From Nanosynbacter sp963540705 (lineage in GTDB: Bacteria > Patescibacteriota > Saccharimonadia > Saccharimonadales > Saccharimonadaceae): a stretch of 62,090 nucleotides of DNA. Below, piece after piece: positions 16,042 to 24,755 of this stretch. The stretch lies in contig CAUTQX010000001.1 in assembly GCA_963540705.1 (NCBI GenBank), forward strand, positions 1 to 62,090, in the 5' to 3' direction. A program made the translations under genes and the position numbers. Position 1 is the stretch's first letter, and every line of letters begins with the position of its first letter. The notes below the pieces were generated by a model. The model worked only from the letters and a program-made list of their open reading frames with translations, did no database searches and was not told the origin of the DNA.

Positions 16042-16419
16042 TTATAGTCGATTTATAACCATATTGACGATCGCCCACGCCATAATAGCCACAATTAGTC
16101 CAACTACTGAATAAATAAGCGTACTCTGAGCAGATTTCGTCTTTGAGGCATCACCAGATGAGGTAATGTAACGAAAACCGCTAAAGATAATCATAATAAC
16201 AGATAAAATACCCACAGCCCAAAGTAAAACATTAACTACTGTTTTTATTAAACCGCTATCACCGTCAATACTTTTACCTTTCATTTCCGATGTTGTAGCC
16301 GTATCAATTCCTTTAGATACCTGAGCAGAAACACTGCCTGGCAGGGAAGCGGTAGATAAAACCGATGCTCCAAACACCGCACAGGTCATAATTGCTATTG
16401 ATATTATTGATTTTTTCAT
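16042..16419 (-). CDS. VirB2/TrbC-like pilin
   Basis: 125 residues. Signal peptide (SIISIAIMTCAVFGASVLSTASL), linker, then two membrane helices separated by SGFRYITSSGDASKTKSAQSTLIY. Has the cluster's hallmark loop with SSGD and a basic/small-residue run. It lies 8 nt downstream of the preceding pilin gene. Confidence 0.8.
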   Translation of the reverse strand: MKKSIISIAIMTCAVFGASVLSTASLPGSVSAQVSKGIDTATTSEMKGKSIDGDSGLIKTVVNVLLWAVGILSVIMIIFSGFRYITSSGDASKTKSAQSTLIYSVVGLIVAIMAWAIVNMVINRL

Positions 16420-16427
16420 ATTTTCTC

Positions 16428-16808
16428 CTAATTAAACCTATTAAATACAAAATTAACAATTGCTGATGCAAATAACGATACAGCCAAACCGACTACCGCA
16501 TATAAAACAGTATTTCTGGCTTTTGCGGCCTTCTGAGCATCACCACTGGAAAGTGCAAACATAATACCACCAATAACTATCATAATAATCGAAATAGCAC
16601 CAACAGCCGTAAGTAGAACTTCAACGATAGTTTTTATAATACCGTTCACCTGGGTCTCGCCAGTATTTTTATTTTGGCAATAGACAGAGTTTTCATTTCC
16701 ATTTGAGCAAATATTAATACCGTTAGTTGCAGATACCACTGGAGTAAACACCCCAAGGAGCCCAATCATTAGCATTCCAGCAGTCAGAATTTTCGTAAAA
16801 ATCTTCAT
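16428..16808 (-). CDS. VirB2/TrbC-like pilin with a Cys-containing N-terminal segment
   Basis: 126 residues. Signal peptide ending near VSATNG, then NICSNGNENSVYCQNKN (two cysteines that could form a disulphide outside the membrane), then two membrane helices around GGIMFALSSGDAQKAAKARNTVLYA. One nucleotide separates it from the upstream gene's stop. Confidence 0.8.
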   Translation of the reverse strand: MKIFTKILTAGMLMIGLLGVFTPVVSATNGINICSNGNENSVYCQNKNTGETQVNGIIKTIVEVLLTAVGAISIIMIVIGGIMFALSSGDAQKAAKARNTVLYAVVGLAVSLFASAIVNFVFNRFN

Positions 16809-16809
16809 C

Positions 16810-17094
16810 TTAAACCTTTCCTATAATATACTTTGTTATAGCAATCGCACTAGCAGTAATAACCAGACCAATGACTGAATATAAAATAGCATTCTTTGCG
16901 CTGGCAGTTTTGGACGGGTCGCCAGAGGACAGGGAATAGTTTATTCCAGCAATAATCACCACAATAACAGCTATAATACCAGCCACCCAGAGCGCCAAAT
17001 TAACAAACTTCATAATATCTACATCGTTATTCCGTGGCACACCAAGAGCATCTGCCTTTCCTAATAATCCAGCAAAAAATTCCATATATTTCAT
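16810..17094 (-). CDS. VirB2/TrbC-like pilin-like protein without a signal peptide
   Basis: 94 residues, the shortest of the cluster. It starts MKYMEFFAGLLGKADALG with no cleavable signal, then two membrane helices around AGINYSLSSGDPSKTASAKNAILYS. The loop motif is the same as in its neighbours. It may be a membrane-embedded accessory subunit rather than a secreted pilin. Confidence 0.75.
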   Translation of the reverse strand: MKYMEFFAGLLGKADALGVPRNNDVDIMKFVNLALWVAGIIAVIVVIIAGINYSLSSGDPSKTASAKNAILYSVIGLVITASAIAITKYIIGKV

Positions 17095-17095
17095 T

Positions 17096-17527
17096 TTATA
17101 CCCCTATCTTTGATGATATAAAGTTGACTAGCGCAACAGAAGCTAGGGCGATAACCAAGCCAATCGCGGCACTCATAATAGTTTTTCGTCCACGAGCGGC
17201 CTTGTCTGGAGCTCCGTTACTGGTCATCATTAAGAAACCACCATACATGATATATCCAATAGTCGTGTAACCAATAAGCTGCAGCAAATCATCAACGATA
17301 TTAAGTGCGATTTTCCAAATATAGTTAGCTTGAGAATTAGTATCTGCGCCTGGACTTTTAAGGGAGCAGTCATTATTAGTTAAGCCACTATACCATGGTT
17401 TTAACGTTAAAATCTTCCCCTTATTAGAGCATGCATCATCTTCCGCAAAAGAAATGCCCGGGAAAGTTACACTCGCCCCAAACGACCCCATAATCATTAA
17501 AGACATAGCTATTATAATCTTCTTCAT
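17096..17527 (-). CDS. VirB2/TrbC-like pilin, long N-terminal segment
   Basis: 143 residues. Signal peptide ending near SFAEDD, then a 50-residue exported segment with cysteines (DDACSN, NNDCSLK), then two membrane helices around GGFLMMTSNGAPDKAARGRKTIMSA. The loop is more divergent than in the others (SNGAPD instead of SSGD). Its start overlaps the upstream stop by one base, so translation is coupled. Confidence 0.78.
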   Translation of the reverse strand: MKKIIIAMSLMIMGSFGASVTFPGISFAEDDACSNKGKILTLKPWYSGLTNNDCSLKSPGADTNSQANYIWKIALNIVDDLLQLIGYTTIGYIMYGGFLMMTSNGAPDKAARGRKTIMSAAIGLVIALASVALVNFISSKIGV

Positions 17528-17898
17528 TAATCGAAAACTCCTCCTGGAATAATAAAGTTGGTAATTGCCACCATAAACGCAAACATTATTATCCCAATAA
17601 CAGTATTCGTCCAGACTTCACGCGCTTTTTTTATCTTATCTGGACTACCTTCAGAGGTAGTGTATAAAAACGCCCCGTATATAACAGCACCAACTGCCGC
17701 GATTCCAATTCCAGCAGTTAGGATTTTAATGACTTGCTTTATTATGTTGATAATTGCCGTACTGCCAGTTCCTTCACAGGAAATAACAGAAGTTTCCGCT
17801 CCACCACAGTTGGCAGCCAAAGCTATTCTAGGTATAAAAACGCTTCCTGCGATTACTGTTGCGATAAATATACTGATTACAATATTTCTTTTTGTCAT
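17527..17898 (-). CDS. VirB2/TrbC-like pilin, first of the cluster
   Basis: 123 residues. Signal peptide ending ALAANC, an exported segment with two cysteines (NCGGAETSVISCEG), then two membrane helices around GAFLYTTSEGSPDKIKKAREVWTN. First gene of the minus-strand cluster; a promoter-like TTGACT/TATAAG lies just upstream, and the ATG follows the -10 by 10 nt with no clear Shine-Dalgarno. Confidence 0.8.
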   Translation of the reverse strand: MTKRNIVISIFIATVIAGSVFIPRIALAANCGGAETSVISCEGTGSTAIINIIKQVIKILTAGIGIAAVGAVIYGAFLYTTSEGSPDKIKKAREVWTNTVIGIIMFAFMVAITNFIIPGGVFD

Positions 17899-17908
17899 AA
17901 AATTTTCT

Positions 17909-17935
17909 CTTATACCTAAATTGTAAAATAGTCAA
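17909..17935 (-). promoter_or_regulatory. Putative promoter of the pilin cluster
   Basis: Minus strand TTGACT (17930-17935), 15-bp spacer, TATAAG (17909-17914). The spacer is short for a consensus promoter, so this is tentative. Confidence 0.4.
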
Positions 17936-17957
17936 GCGAAAAAAGCAAATATTTTCC

Positions 17958-17986
17958 TTGAAAAGGCGTGGATTATCTGGTAATAT
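17958..17986 (+). promoter_or_regulatory. Promoter of tRNA-Asp
   Basis: TTGAAA (17958-17963), 17-bp spacer, TAATAT (17981-17986); the tRNA begins 16 nt later. Confidence 0.75.
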
Positions 17987-18001
17987 GAAAAGTATTGATA
18001 T

Positions 18002-18079
18002 GCGCTCGTAGTGAAGTTGGCCTATCACGCCTCCCTGTCACGGAGGAGATCGCCGGTTCGAATCCGGTCGAGCGCGCCA
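18002..18079 (+). tRNA. tRNA-Asp (anticodon GTC)
   Basis: 78 nt with encoded CCA. Acceptor GCGCTCG/CGAGCGC, anticodon stem CCTCC/GGAGG with loop CTGTCAC, T-arm CCGGTTCGAATCCGG. Confidence 0.95.
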
Positions 18080-18088
18080 CAGATAATT

Positions 18089-18112
18089 CACCCCTCGACA
18101 GGGTGTTTTTTT
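18089..18112 (+). terminator. Terminator of tRNA-Asp
   Basis: CACCC-CTCGACA-GGGTG followed by seven T. Confidence 0.88.
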
Positions 18113-18134
18113 ATAGAAAAATATACCATTTTTA

Positions 18135-18163
18135 TTGCATTTTTGTACAATTTGTGTTATGAT
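18135..18163 (+). promoter_or_regulatory. Promoter of the lipoprotein / secretion operon
   Basis: TTGCAT (18135-18140), 17-bp spacer, TATGAT (18158-18163). Predicted start near 18170 rules out the upstream in-frame codons (18135, 18159) of the lipoprotein frame. Confidence 0.7.
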
Positions 18164-18242
18164 ATCGCCAATTGGACTGGAAGGTCTAAGGAGTTTTTAT
18201 AATAAAATACCTGACAATGTCAGAGGAAGGATCCCAAGCGTT

Positions 18243-19382
18243 ATGGTTTATGACCCTAATAAACTCAATAACCCAAGCGGTTCATCAGAATTAACACCTA
18301 CTAGAAGAGGTTTCATGAAAGACCTTGGCGCGATTGCCGCAACGGTAGCACTTGCTATGGGCGGGTGCAGCGCGGAAAAAGTTCAAAGCATAGGACAAAA
18401 TACTCCAGCTCCTACCGAATCATCATCAATAGAAACAGAGCCTGCAACAAAATCTCCAACTCCAGAAACTCAAGAAATAAAAATGGAATTTGTCGGACTG
18501 GAAGGTTTCGCTAGGAATCTAAGCGCGCTAAAAAAAGAATTCGAAAACACTACAGAAGAAGAGAAGCAAAAGGGCGAGTTTTACACTAAACGAATGGGTC
18601 TTCTGATAGGGTGGTCTCACGCGAACCATGGATTTAAGTCTGAGACTTTTGATTATGAAAAAGGCGTTTGGTTTGCAACTTCAGACAACTATAAGAAAGT
18701 TCAGAGTGAAATTGCAAGCTCTATTATGACATTGTTATACGACAGTGCCGTGCTTACAAATGCCTGCAATAACGATAAATCTTTGCTACCGCCAGAAACT
18801 GGCATAACCGCAGATGACGTAATGGCTGAAGCGATGGATGCCTTTACCGGTGGTTATGCCAAATCAGAGTTGAAGGGAAGACTTAATAATTTTAAAGAGT
18901 ATCCTATAGCCATAAAGACATCCATCTATGGCGGTACTATAGAAAAAGGTAAGTTAATAGATCCTATTACAGAGTACTATGGAAAAAGAACTAGGAATAA
19001 CTTTAATACTAAGGACGCCAAAGACTCAGATGCAGATCTGCTAGGTTCCGGAGGAATGAACGCAGGACAAACGCACGATACCTTAGATTTACTTGTCCCA
19101 AGCGACATGGGAGATGACATACCACGCCTATCAAAGGTCTCCGTGTTGGTTGTTAATACAGAGTCAGAAGACTTACAATATTCTAATAAGCCAGCAGAAA
19201 AGCCAGTTAATGGATATGGAGCCCCAGAAGAAGGTAGGAGTGTAGCAGTATTCGGAGTAGTAGTTGACCAGAGAATTATAGACGGCACCTGCACAGACGG
19301 TTATTACGTTGTTGATGGCGACGAGAAAAAACAAGTTTGCAAACTTCCTGAAGTAATAAAACACTGCGGGCCTCATCAATAA
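18243..19382 (+). CDS. Putative Tat-type lipoprotein of unknown function
   Basis: 379 residues from ATG 18243, which has AGGAAGGA upstream; the longer frame would begin before the transcript. Near residues 20-42 there is a twin-arginine signature TRRGFMK, a hydrophobic stretch and MGGC, so the protein may be exported folded by Tat and lipidated at Cys42 or so. A Ser/Thr/Pro-rich linker (about 50-75) follows, then a soluble domain I do not recognise, with a Cys pair near the C-terminus (DGTCTDG, KQVCKL). It is the first gene of the secretion-locus strand; a role with that machine is by context only. Confidence 0.7.
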   Translation: MVYDPNKLNNPSGSSELTPTRRGFMKDLGAIAATVALAMGGCSAEKVQSIGQNTPAPTESSSIETEPATKSPTPETQEIKMEFVGLEGFARNLSALKKEFENTTEEEKQKGEFYTKRMGLLIGWSHANHGFKSETFDYEKGVWFATSDNYKKVQSEIASSIMTLLYDSAVLTNACNNDKSLLPPETGITADDVMAEAMDAFTGGYAKSELKGRLNNFKEYPIAIKTSIYGGTIEKGKLIDPITEYYGKRTRNNFNTKDAKDSDADLLGSGGMNAGQTHDTLDLLVPSDMGDDIPRLSKVSVLVVNTESEDLQYSNKPAEKPVNGYGAPEEGRSVAVFGVVVDQRIIDGTCTDGYYVVDGDEKKQVCKLPEVIKHCGPHQ

Positions 19383-19400
19383 ACTCTAATATCATCTTGC

Positions 19401-19438
19401 ATAAACACCTTCATATATGATTAAATGAAGGTGTTTAT
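19401..19438 (+). promoter_or_regulatory. Hairpin over the start of the first VirB6-like gene
   Basis: Perfect 14-bp inverted repeat ATAAACACCTTCAT/ATGAAGGTGTTTAT with a 10-nt loop. The 3' arm contains the ATG at 19425 and an AAGG that could serve as Shine-Dalgarno for ATG 19437. It may be an attenuating terminator for the lipoprotein gene or a translational block. No long T run follows. Confidence 0.6.
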
Positions 19439-22148
19439 GTTTATTAGTGGGCGTAATTATGGGAATACTTTAAAATATAAAGCTTTTTATGTGTGCATGA
19501 GCTTTATATTAATGGCATTATTTTCTACTATTTTTACAGCTAAACCTGCCTTTGCGGCAGATAATCCGCACTCCATAGATCATGGATCTGTTAAATGTTC
19601 TGGTGCACTTACACCGATGCAAGATGGTAATAGTGGTTGGTGGGGATGTGGATTTGGACTATCGTCCCTCAAAGAAGATGTAAGTCCAGAGATCACCTGC
19701 ACTGCAGGCTGGAAAGCAGATTTTAAAACTAAAACTGAAAAACAAAGCCAAAAAGAAGGAACAGTTATGACTTATAAACTAGGTCGTTGTGTGGAGGAAA
19801 TAAGCTCCACAAATAAAAGTACTGTTGAAAAAAATGCCGAAGCACTCGCTGATAAAGCAGGCCAGGGCGGACTAGTAACTCTAATCTCTCCTAAAATTGA
19901 GGCCAGTCCATGGTATTTGGGACTCTCAGACGCAGATAAGGTTGCTGCTGGATGTAAATGGGAGAAGGCGGATAAAGACGTTCCAGGATCACCGGATACA
20001 ATATTGGTCTGCAATGACGCCGCCAAACAAAAACTCGCGAAAATGTTAATAGGTACGTGTATAGCTAGTGCGGTTAAAACTGTTGCTAAACGTACCAATG
20101 GAGATACCGGAAGCAGTGCGATGGATGCCGTGTTTACTAGTTGTCTGGCTGGAAATTCCGGGATAGACGAGAAAACTATAAAATCACAAAAAGGTGAAAT
20201 CGCATGGGATGACATAAAAAAAGATGTAAACACTTCAGGATCAGCAGCGACCGAAGAAAGCAAAGCAGATGAAGCAAAAAACTCATGTGGCGTCGACGGA
20301 ATAGGGTGGCTTATTTGTCCTCTAATGAACTTCGCTGGCAATATTAGCGACTCTGCTTACTCTGCAATATCTCAATTTTTATCTATTGATCCAAAAATTT
20401 TTAAGAATGATTCGACATCCGGAGGACTAAAACAAGCTTGGGACTTCTTCCGTGATATCGCAAACGCTATATTTGCCATAATATTCCTGTGGGTAATATT
20501 CTCCCAAATAAGCAATGTCGGTGTCAGCAATTATGGAATTAAGAAAATTCTGCCAAGGTTAATAATAGGAGCTTTGCTTGTAAACTTATCTTTTTACCTT
20601 TGTCAATTGGCAGTAGACTTGTCTAATATCCTCGGTTTTTCTCTTAAAGGAGTTCTGGAGGGGGCAGCATCAGGAGTCAGTACTCAATCAGCAGAAGTTG
20701 GCACTTTCAACACCTTAATCGTTGGCGGGCTAGCACTAGTTGGAGTAGGTCTGTTCATATTCCTTGCTGTAAGCATACCTACTATCATGGCTCTACTTTT
20801 GGCTTTACTCGTCGTGCTGGTTATATTAATCGTTCGACAGGCCGCTATTATATTACTAATAGCAATATCTCCCTTGGCATTTGCAGCATGGCTTCTACCT
20901 AATACCGAAAACTTATTCAAAAAATGGACATCAATGTTTAAGGGTTTATTGGTAGTATTTCCTGTAGTTTCTCTCCTGTATGGAGCCGGGAAACTCGCAG
21001 GGGCGGTATTGGCCGCATCAGCTACAGATGATCCAAATAATCCGAAGGAGACTATGCAATTTGCAGCCTTAGCAGTATCTATTTTACCATTAGGCGCTAC
21101 ACCCTTCGTATTACAGAGTTCCCTAAATTCATTGGGCAGTATTGGTGCAAAGATAGGAAAAATGAGCGCCAATGCACACGGTCGATTCGCTGGAAATGTA
21201 AAGGGTGTAGCGAAAAGACGTGTTGACAATTCTGTTATTGGTGATACAAAAAGAAAATACTCAGACTTCATGGATAGAAAACGCGCAAGCATGCGAACGG
21301 GTAAATTTGCGACGTGGAGAGACGACAGTCCAGTCGGTCGATTCATGGGCTGGGATAAAGGTGGAGCACGCGCCCGCGCAACTGTAGCTAAAGCGTTCGA
21401 AAGTGATGTTGAAAACGCATCCACAATGTTACAAGGTATGACATCTGATGAGATAGCCGACTTAGCTAACGGTAAAACCGCAGCTTCAAAAGCTCTACGT
21501 GCGGCTGCTGTTGACCATACTATGGCTAATGGTGGTTTTCAAGAACGCATGGATGTATTGAGTAGTCTAAAAGGTGCAGACACCTCTATAAAACAACGAG
21601 CAATTAAAGCTGCATACGCAAAGAAGGATAATAATATTATAGGAAATAAATTCGGAGATGCTATCCTCAAAGATGAAGTTGGAAGTATGACTGATCTAGA
21701 GAATATGGCCATAGATAACGCTGCAGATGGCAGTTTACAAGCAGAACACTTAGTGCAGAATGAAGCGGCAACCAAATGGTTATCTAAAGCCATTACTAAC
21801 AGCGGGAATCAGCAAGCCGAGGATGCATTTATACAAGCAGGAGAAATTGCTATATCGAATCCAAATACTGCGAAAAATATGAATCAAACAATATTAGATG
21901 TATTAAGTGCTCACGGAGTGGTTGCCCATAATACGCCACAGAATACATCATCCTCTAATTCTCAGCAAAACAGCCAAGGTAGCGGCTCTCAACAATCATC
22001 ACAGAATGGCCAACAGGGTAACAATTCTCAACAATCATCCCAAAATAGCCAGCAGAGCAATAGTAGTTCTGGTGGGGGAATAATTATTGCTACATCTCAA
22101 GGAGATGTAAGAAAGGCATTAGAGGATTTTAGACGACGAGGCAGCTAG
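19425..22148 (+). CDS. VirB6/TrbL-like polytopic secretion protein (copy A)
   Basis: 907 residues (or 903 from ATG 19437). Signal peptide to about residue 45 (TAKPAFAAD), an exported region of about 240 residues, the motif CGVDGIGWLICP (about 288-300), then at least six transmembrane helices between about 335 and 585 including ILLIAISPLAFAAWLLP, typical of VirB6/TrbL inner-membrane channel proteins. The C-terminal 320 residues are hydrophilic and end in a Gln/Ser/Asn-rich tail (about 842-885). It is a paralogue of the next gene. Likely forms the membrane conduit of the type IV secretion-like machine. Confidence 0.78.
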   Translation: MKVFMFISGRNYGNTLKYKAFYVCMSFILMALFSTIFTAKPAFAADNPHSIDHGSVKCSGALTPMQDGNSGWWGCGFGLSSLKEDVSPEITCTAGWKADFKTKTEKQSQKEGTVMTYKLGRCVEEISSTNKSTVEKNAEALADKAGQGGLVTLISPKIEASPWYLGLSDADKVAAGCKWEKADKDVPGSPDTILVCNDAAKQKLAKMLIGTCIASAVKTVAKRTNGDTGSSAMDAVFTSCLAGNSGIDEKTIKSQKGEIAWDDIKKDVNTSGSAATEESKADEAKNSCGVDGIGWLICPLMNFAGNISDSAYSAISQFLSIDPKIFKNDSTSGGLKQAWDFFRDIANAIFAIIFLWVIFSQISNVGVSNYGIKKILPRLIIGALLVNLSFYLCQLAVDLSNILGFSLKGVLEGAASGVSTQSAEVGTFNTLIVGGLALVGVGLFIFLAVSIPTIMALLLALLVVLVILIVRQAAIILLIAISPLAFAAWLLPNTENLFKKWTSMFKGLLVVFPVVSLLYGAGKLAGAVLAASATDDPNNPKETMQFAALAVSILPLGATPFVLQSSLNSLGSIGAKIGKMSANAHGRFAGNVKGVAKRRVDNSVIGDTKRKYSDFMDRKRASMRTGKFATWRDDSPVGRFMGWDKGGARARATVAKAFESDVENASTMLQGMTSDEIADLANGKTAASKALRAAAVDHTMANGGFQERMDVLSSLKGADTSIKQRAIKAAYAKKDNNIIGNKFGDAILKDEVGSMTDLENMAIDNAADGSLQAEHLVQNEAATKWLSKAITNSGNQQAEDAFIQAGEIAISNPNTAKNMNQTILDVLSAHGVVAHNTPQNTSSSNSQQNSQGSGSQQSSQNGQQGNNSQQSSQNSQQSNSSSGGGIIIATSQGDVRKALEDFRRRGS

Positions 22149-22169
22149 CCGCATGTTTCATACGCTCTC

Positions 22170-22198
22170 TTGACTTTTTCCATCAAAAATGCTAATAT
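22170..22198 (+). promoter_or_regulatory. Internal promoter before the second VirB6-like gene
   Basis: TTGACT (22170-22175), 17-bp spacer, TGC-TAATAT (22193-22198), 8 nt before ATG 22207. The alternative ATG at 22203 is in another frame that does not encode the protein. Confidence 0.7.
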
Positions 22199-22206
22199 AA
22201 CCATGA

Positions 22207-24726
22207 ATGGAGTGGTTAATTTCATATAAGCAACTTCTTAACAAGTGGTTGCAGTGGTTTATGTTGCTGATAGCAGGAATGCTGGTGGGTATTTTTCTTA
22301 ATACCTTAACACATTCCACCTCCGTTTATGCCGCAGATGCAACATGGGATGGTCATGATTTAACCTATTCTAATAAAAAATATACCAGACTAACAGATAA
22401 CAACAAAGTCAAGAAGTTTAATTTACCTGATAATTCACTTGTTTTTATAAACGAGGATAATAAAAAAGAAGTTAAAGTTATTTACTTCCCGTCAAGCGAA
22501 ATATCTTCACTAAGTTCCGCAACCTATGCGGTTTATTCATTTACGCCGCCAGATACCTACGAGCAAACTGACACTTCAACTATTTCAATTGAATCGCCAT
22601 CTGAAAATTCAACCAGCACTTCCTGTGATGTACAGGGAATAGGGTGGTTTATCTGTCCAGTTTCTAACTGGCTGGCTGACGGCATTGATTTCATGTACAG
22701 TGCACTTCAGGAATTCTTAAAAACTAAGCCGTTAGAAACAACCAACCAAAACAGCGGAATTTATCTGGCGTGGGTCATTATGCGCAACATTAGCAACGTG
22801 GCGTTTATTGTAGCGTTTTTGGTGATTATCTACTCACAATTGACCTCTGTAGGGATTAGTAATTACGGCGTCAAAAAGATGATCCCTAGGTTAGTGATTG
22901 CGGCAGTGCTGGTCAACTTGTCATTTACGATTTGTGCTATATTGCTTGATTTATCAAATATAACCGGCTATGCTTTCCAAGACGCCTTTATGGGAATTAA
23001 AAATACCATATCCACCGTAGGAGAAAATACGGGCGCAGGTTGGACGTGGTCAGAGGTTATCAGTACAGCACTGTCGAATGGAGCGTTGGCAGTAGGAGCA
23101 CTAACATTTACTACTGAATTATTGCCAATGCTGGTACCTGCCGCGACATTAGCTGGCTTAACTTTGCTCCTCATACTCCTAGTTATGGCTGCTCGTCAAG
23201 CACTTATTATTATATTAATCATAATTTCACCACTAGCATTTGTTTGCTACTTGCTACCAGGAACAGAAAAGTGGTTTAAAAAATGGCGAGACTTATTCTT
23301 AACAATGCTAGTATTTTTCCCGGCATTCGCTGTAGTGTTCGGTGGAGCTCAACTGGCAGGAATACTAATTATACAAAATGCCTCTGGCCCAAATGGTGCA
23401 ATAATGCACGTACTAGGCATGCTGGTTCAAATAATACCTTTGGCTATAACTCCTCTAATTATGAAGTTCAGTGGCGGAGTATTGGGTAAATTCGCTGGAT
23501 TTGTTAATGATAAGAATAAGGGATTATACGACAGGTCTAAGAACTGGGCTAAAGATCGTCGTGAGATCACTAAAAACAAGAAGTTGGCTAATCCCAATAT
23601 GGCGCGATTCAACCCAAATCGTTTACGCCGTTGGGCAGATCATAAAGGTAGAGCACTCAAAAAAGATCTGGAAACTTCACAGAAAAATGCCGAGAATTCA
23701 TTTAGAAATACAGCCAGGTATAAGAAGTCAGACTTAGATGCCAGACAAGCTTCCAGGCGAGCAGACCTATTATCCGCACAAGATGACAATCGCTATCTTG
23801 AAGCGACTCAAGGTTATATGGCAGATGGTATATATAATAAACAGCCATTTTACGATCGCGCTTTAAGGGCTAAGTCAACTAAATATTCAAATTGGCGAGA
23901 TGCTAAGTCCTACCAGCAACAAGCCCAATTTATGTCAGACATTAAAGACTTAGAAACTGAAATTGCAGTGTCTGGACTAATTAAGAATAACGCTCAACGC
24001 CAGCAGCATAGTGAATTTGCAGAGCAATTGATAAACAGCAAGGAACTTCAAGAGAAGGCTGGTGGTAATGTATTTACAGACGAGAATGGCAACCTAATTG
24101 GAGCAAATGCCGCTCTAGCTTCAGCCATAGCAACCAGCCGTAGCGAATATGCCAAGTCTGTTGATGAAGCTCATCAGATTATGAAGCATTATAAGCTGAG
24201 CGCTGGGCAAAGACAAAAGATATCTTTAGGCAATTCCGTGACGCTTTCAGATGGAACAGTACTGGATAGTAATAACATATTTGTACGTGAAGCCGCAATT
24301 GAAGAGCAGATTAAATACGGTACCGCAACAGAAGTCGCCGAGCTTCTTAGCGAATTGCCGCCAGAATTCTACTCTTCCGCAGCTTCAGCATTAGCAGAAT
24401 CTGGTGTAAAGAATAAGGCGTCATTCTTGGGTGGTAAGCTTATTGACGATATGCTAAAGGGTGCTATTAATAACAGGGACGACCTCATGAATTACTTCGC
24501 TGACTGGCTACAAGGCGGTAAATATAAACCAGAGACTTTAGCAACTACGGATGCTGACGCTGTTAAGTTATTGATGGAAGCTGTAAATACTACATCTGTT
24601 CTTACTAATAAGAAACGTCAAGATCTTAAGGAAGCTATCGACACAATTCTTACTGACAAGAGACTATCAGCCAATGCAACTGACGCAACTAAAGAGCAAT
24701 TTAAGATTTTCCGCAACATGTTATAA
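22207..24726 (+). CDS. VirB6/TrbL-like polytopic secretion protein (copy B)
   Basis: 839 residues. A hydrophobic N-terminal anchor (about 16-36), an exported region of about 110 residues, the motif CDVQGIGWFICP (about 138-150) shared with copy A, then about six transmembrane helices (about 190-430, with ILIIISPLAFVCYLLPG), then a 400-residue hydrophilic cytoplasmic region rich in charged helices. Two divergent copies in tandem suggest a heteromeric channel. It has its own leaderless-type promoter. Confidence 0.78.
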   Translation: MEWLISYKQLLNKWLQWFMLLIAGMLVGIFLNTLTHSTSVYAADATWDGHDLTYSNKKYTRLTDNNKVKKFNLPDNSLVFINEDNKKEVKVIYFPSSEISSLSSATYAVYSFTPPDTYEQTDTSTISIESPSENSTSTSCDVQGIGWFICPVSNWLADGIDFMYSALQEFLKTKPLETTNQNSGIYLAWVIMRNISNVAFIVAFLVIIYSQLTSVGISNYGVKKMIPRLVIAAVLVNLSFTICAILLDLSNITGYAFQDAFMGIKNTISTVGENTGAGWTWSEVISTALSNGALAVGALTFTTELLPMLVPAATLAGLTLLLILLVMAARQALIIILIIISPLAFVCYLLPGTEKWFKKWRDLFLTMLVFFPAFAVVFGGAQLAGILIIQNASGPNGAIMHVLGMLVQIIPLAITPLIMKFSGGVLGKFAGFVNDKNKGLYDRSKNWAKDRREITKNKKLANPNMARFNPNRLRRWADHKGRALKKDLETSQKNAENSFRNTARYKKSDLDARQASRRADLLSAQDDNRYLEATQGYMADGIYNKQPFYDRALRAKSTKYSNWRDAKSYQQQAQFMSDIKDLETEIAVSGLIKNNAQRQQHSEFAEQLINSKELQEKAGGNVFTDENGNLIGANAALASAIATSRSEYAKSVDEAHQIMKHYKLSAGQRQKISLGNSVTLSDGTVLDSNNIFVREAAIEEQIKYGTATEVAELLSELPPEFYSSAASALAESGVKNKASFLGGKLIDDMLKGAINNRDDLMNYFADWLQGGKYKPETLATTDADAVKLLMEAVNTTSVLTNKKRQDLKEAIDTILTDKRLSANATDATKEQFKIFRNML

Positions 24727-24740
24727 TCTCCATATTTTGA

Positions 24741-24746
24741 TATAAT
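24741..24746 (+). promoter_or_regulatory. Extended -10 box before the PrgI-like gene
   Basis: TGA-TATAAT, ending 9 nt before the ATG at 24756 (an overlapping TATAAG ends 4 nt before it). No Shine-Dalgarno. Confidence 0.55.
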
Positions 24747-24755
24747 ATAAGCAGT

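Noticed and set aside
19772..20341. Minus-strand ORF of 189 codons
   Set aside because: Antisense shadow of the exported region of VirB6-like copy A.
20684..21424. Minus-strand ORF of 246 codons
   Set aside because: Antisense to the membrane part of VirB6-like copy A; composition fits a shadow of hydrophobic codons, and there is no start signal.
21949..22080. Tandem repeats or CRISPR-like array
   Set aside because: The repetition is the Gln/Ser/Asn-rich coding tail of VirB6-like copy A; unit length and spacing are irregular.
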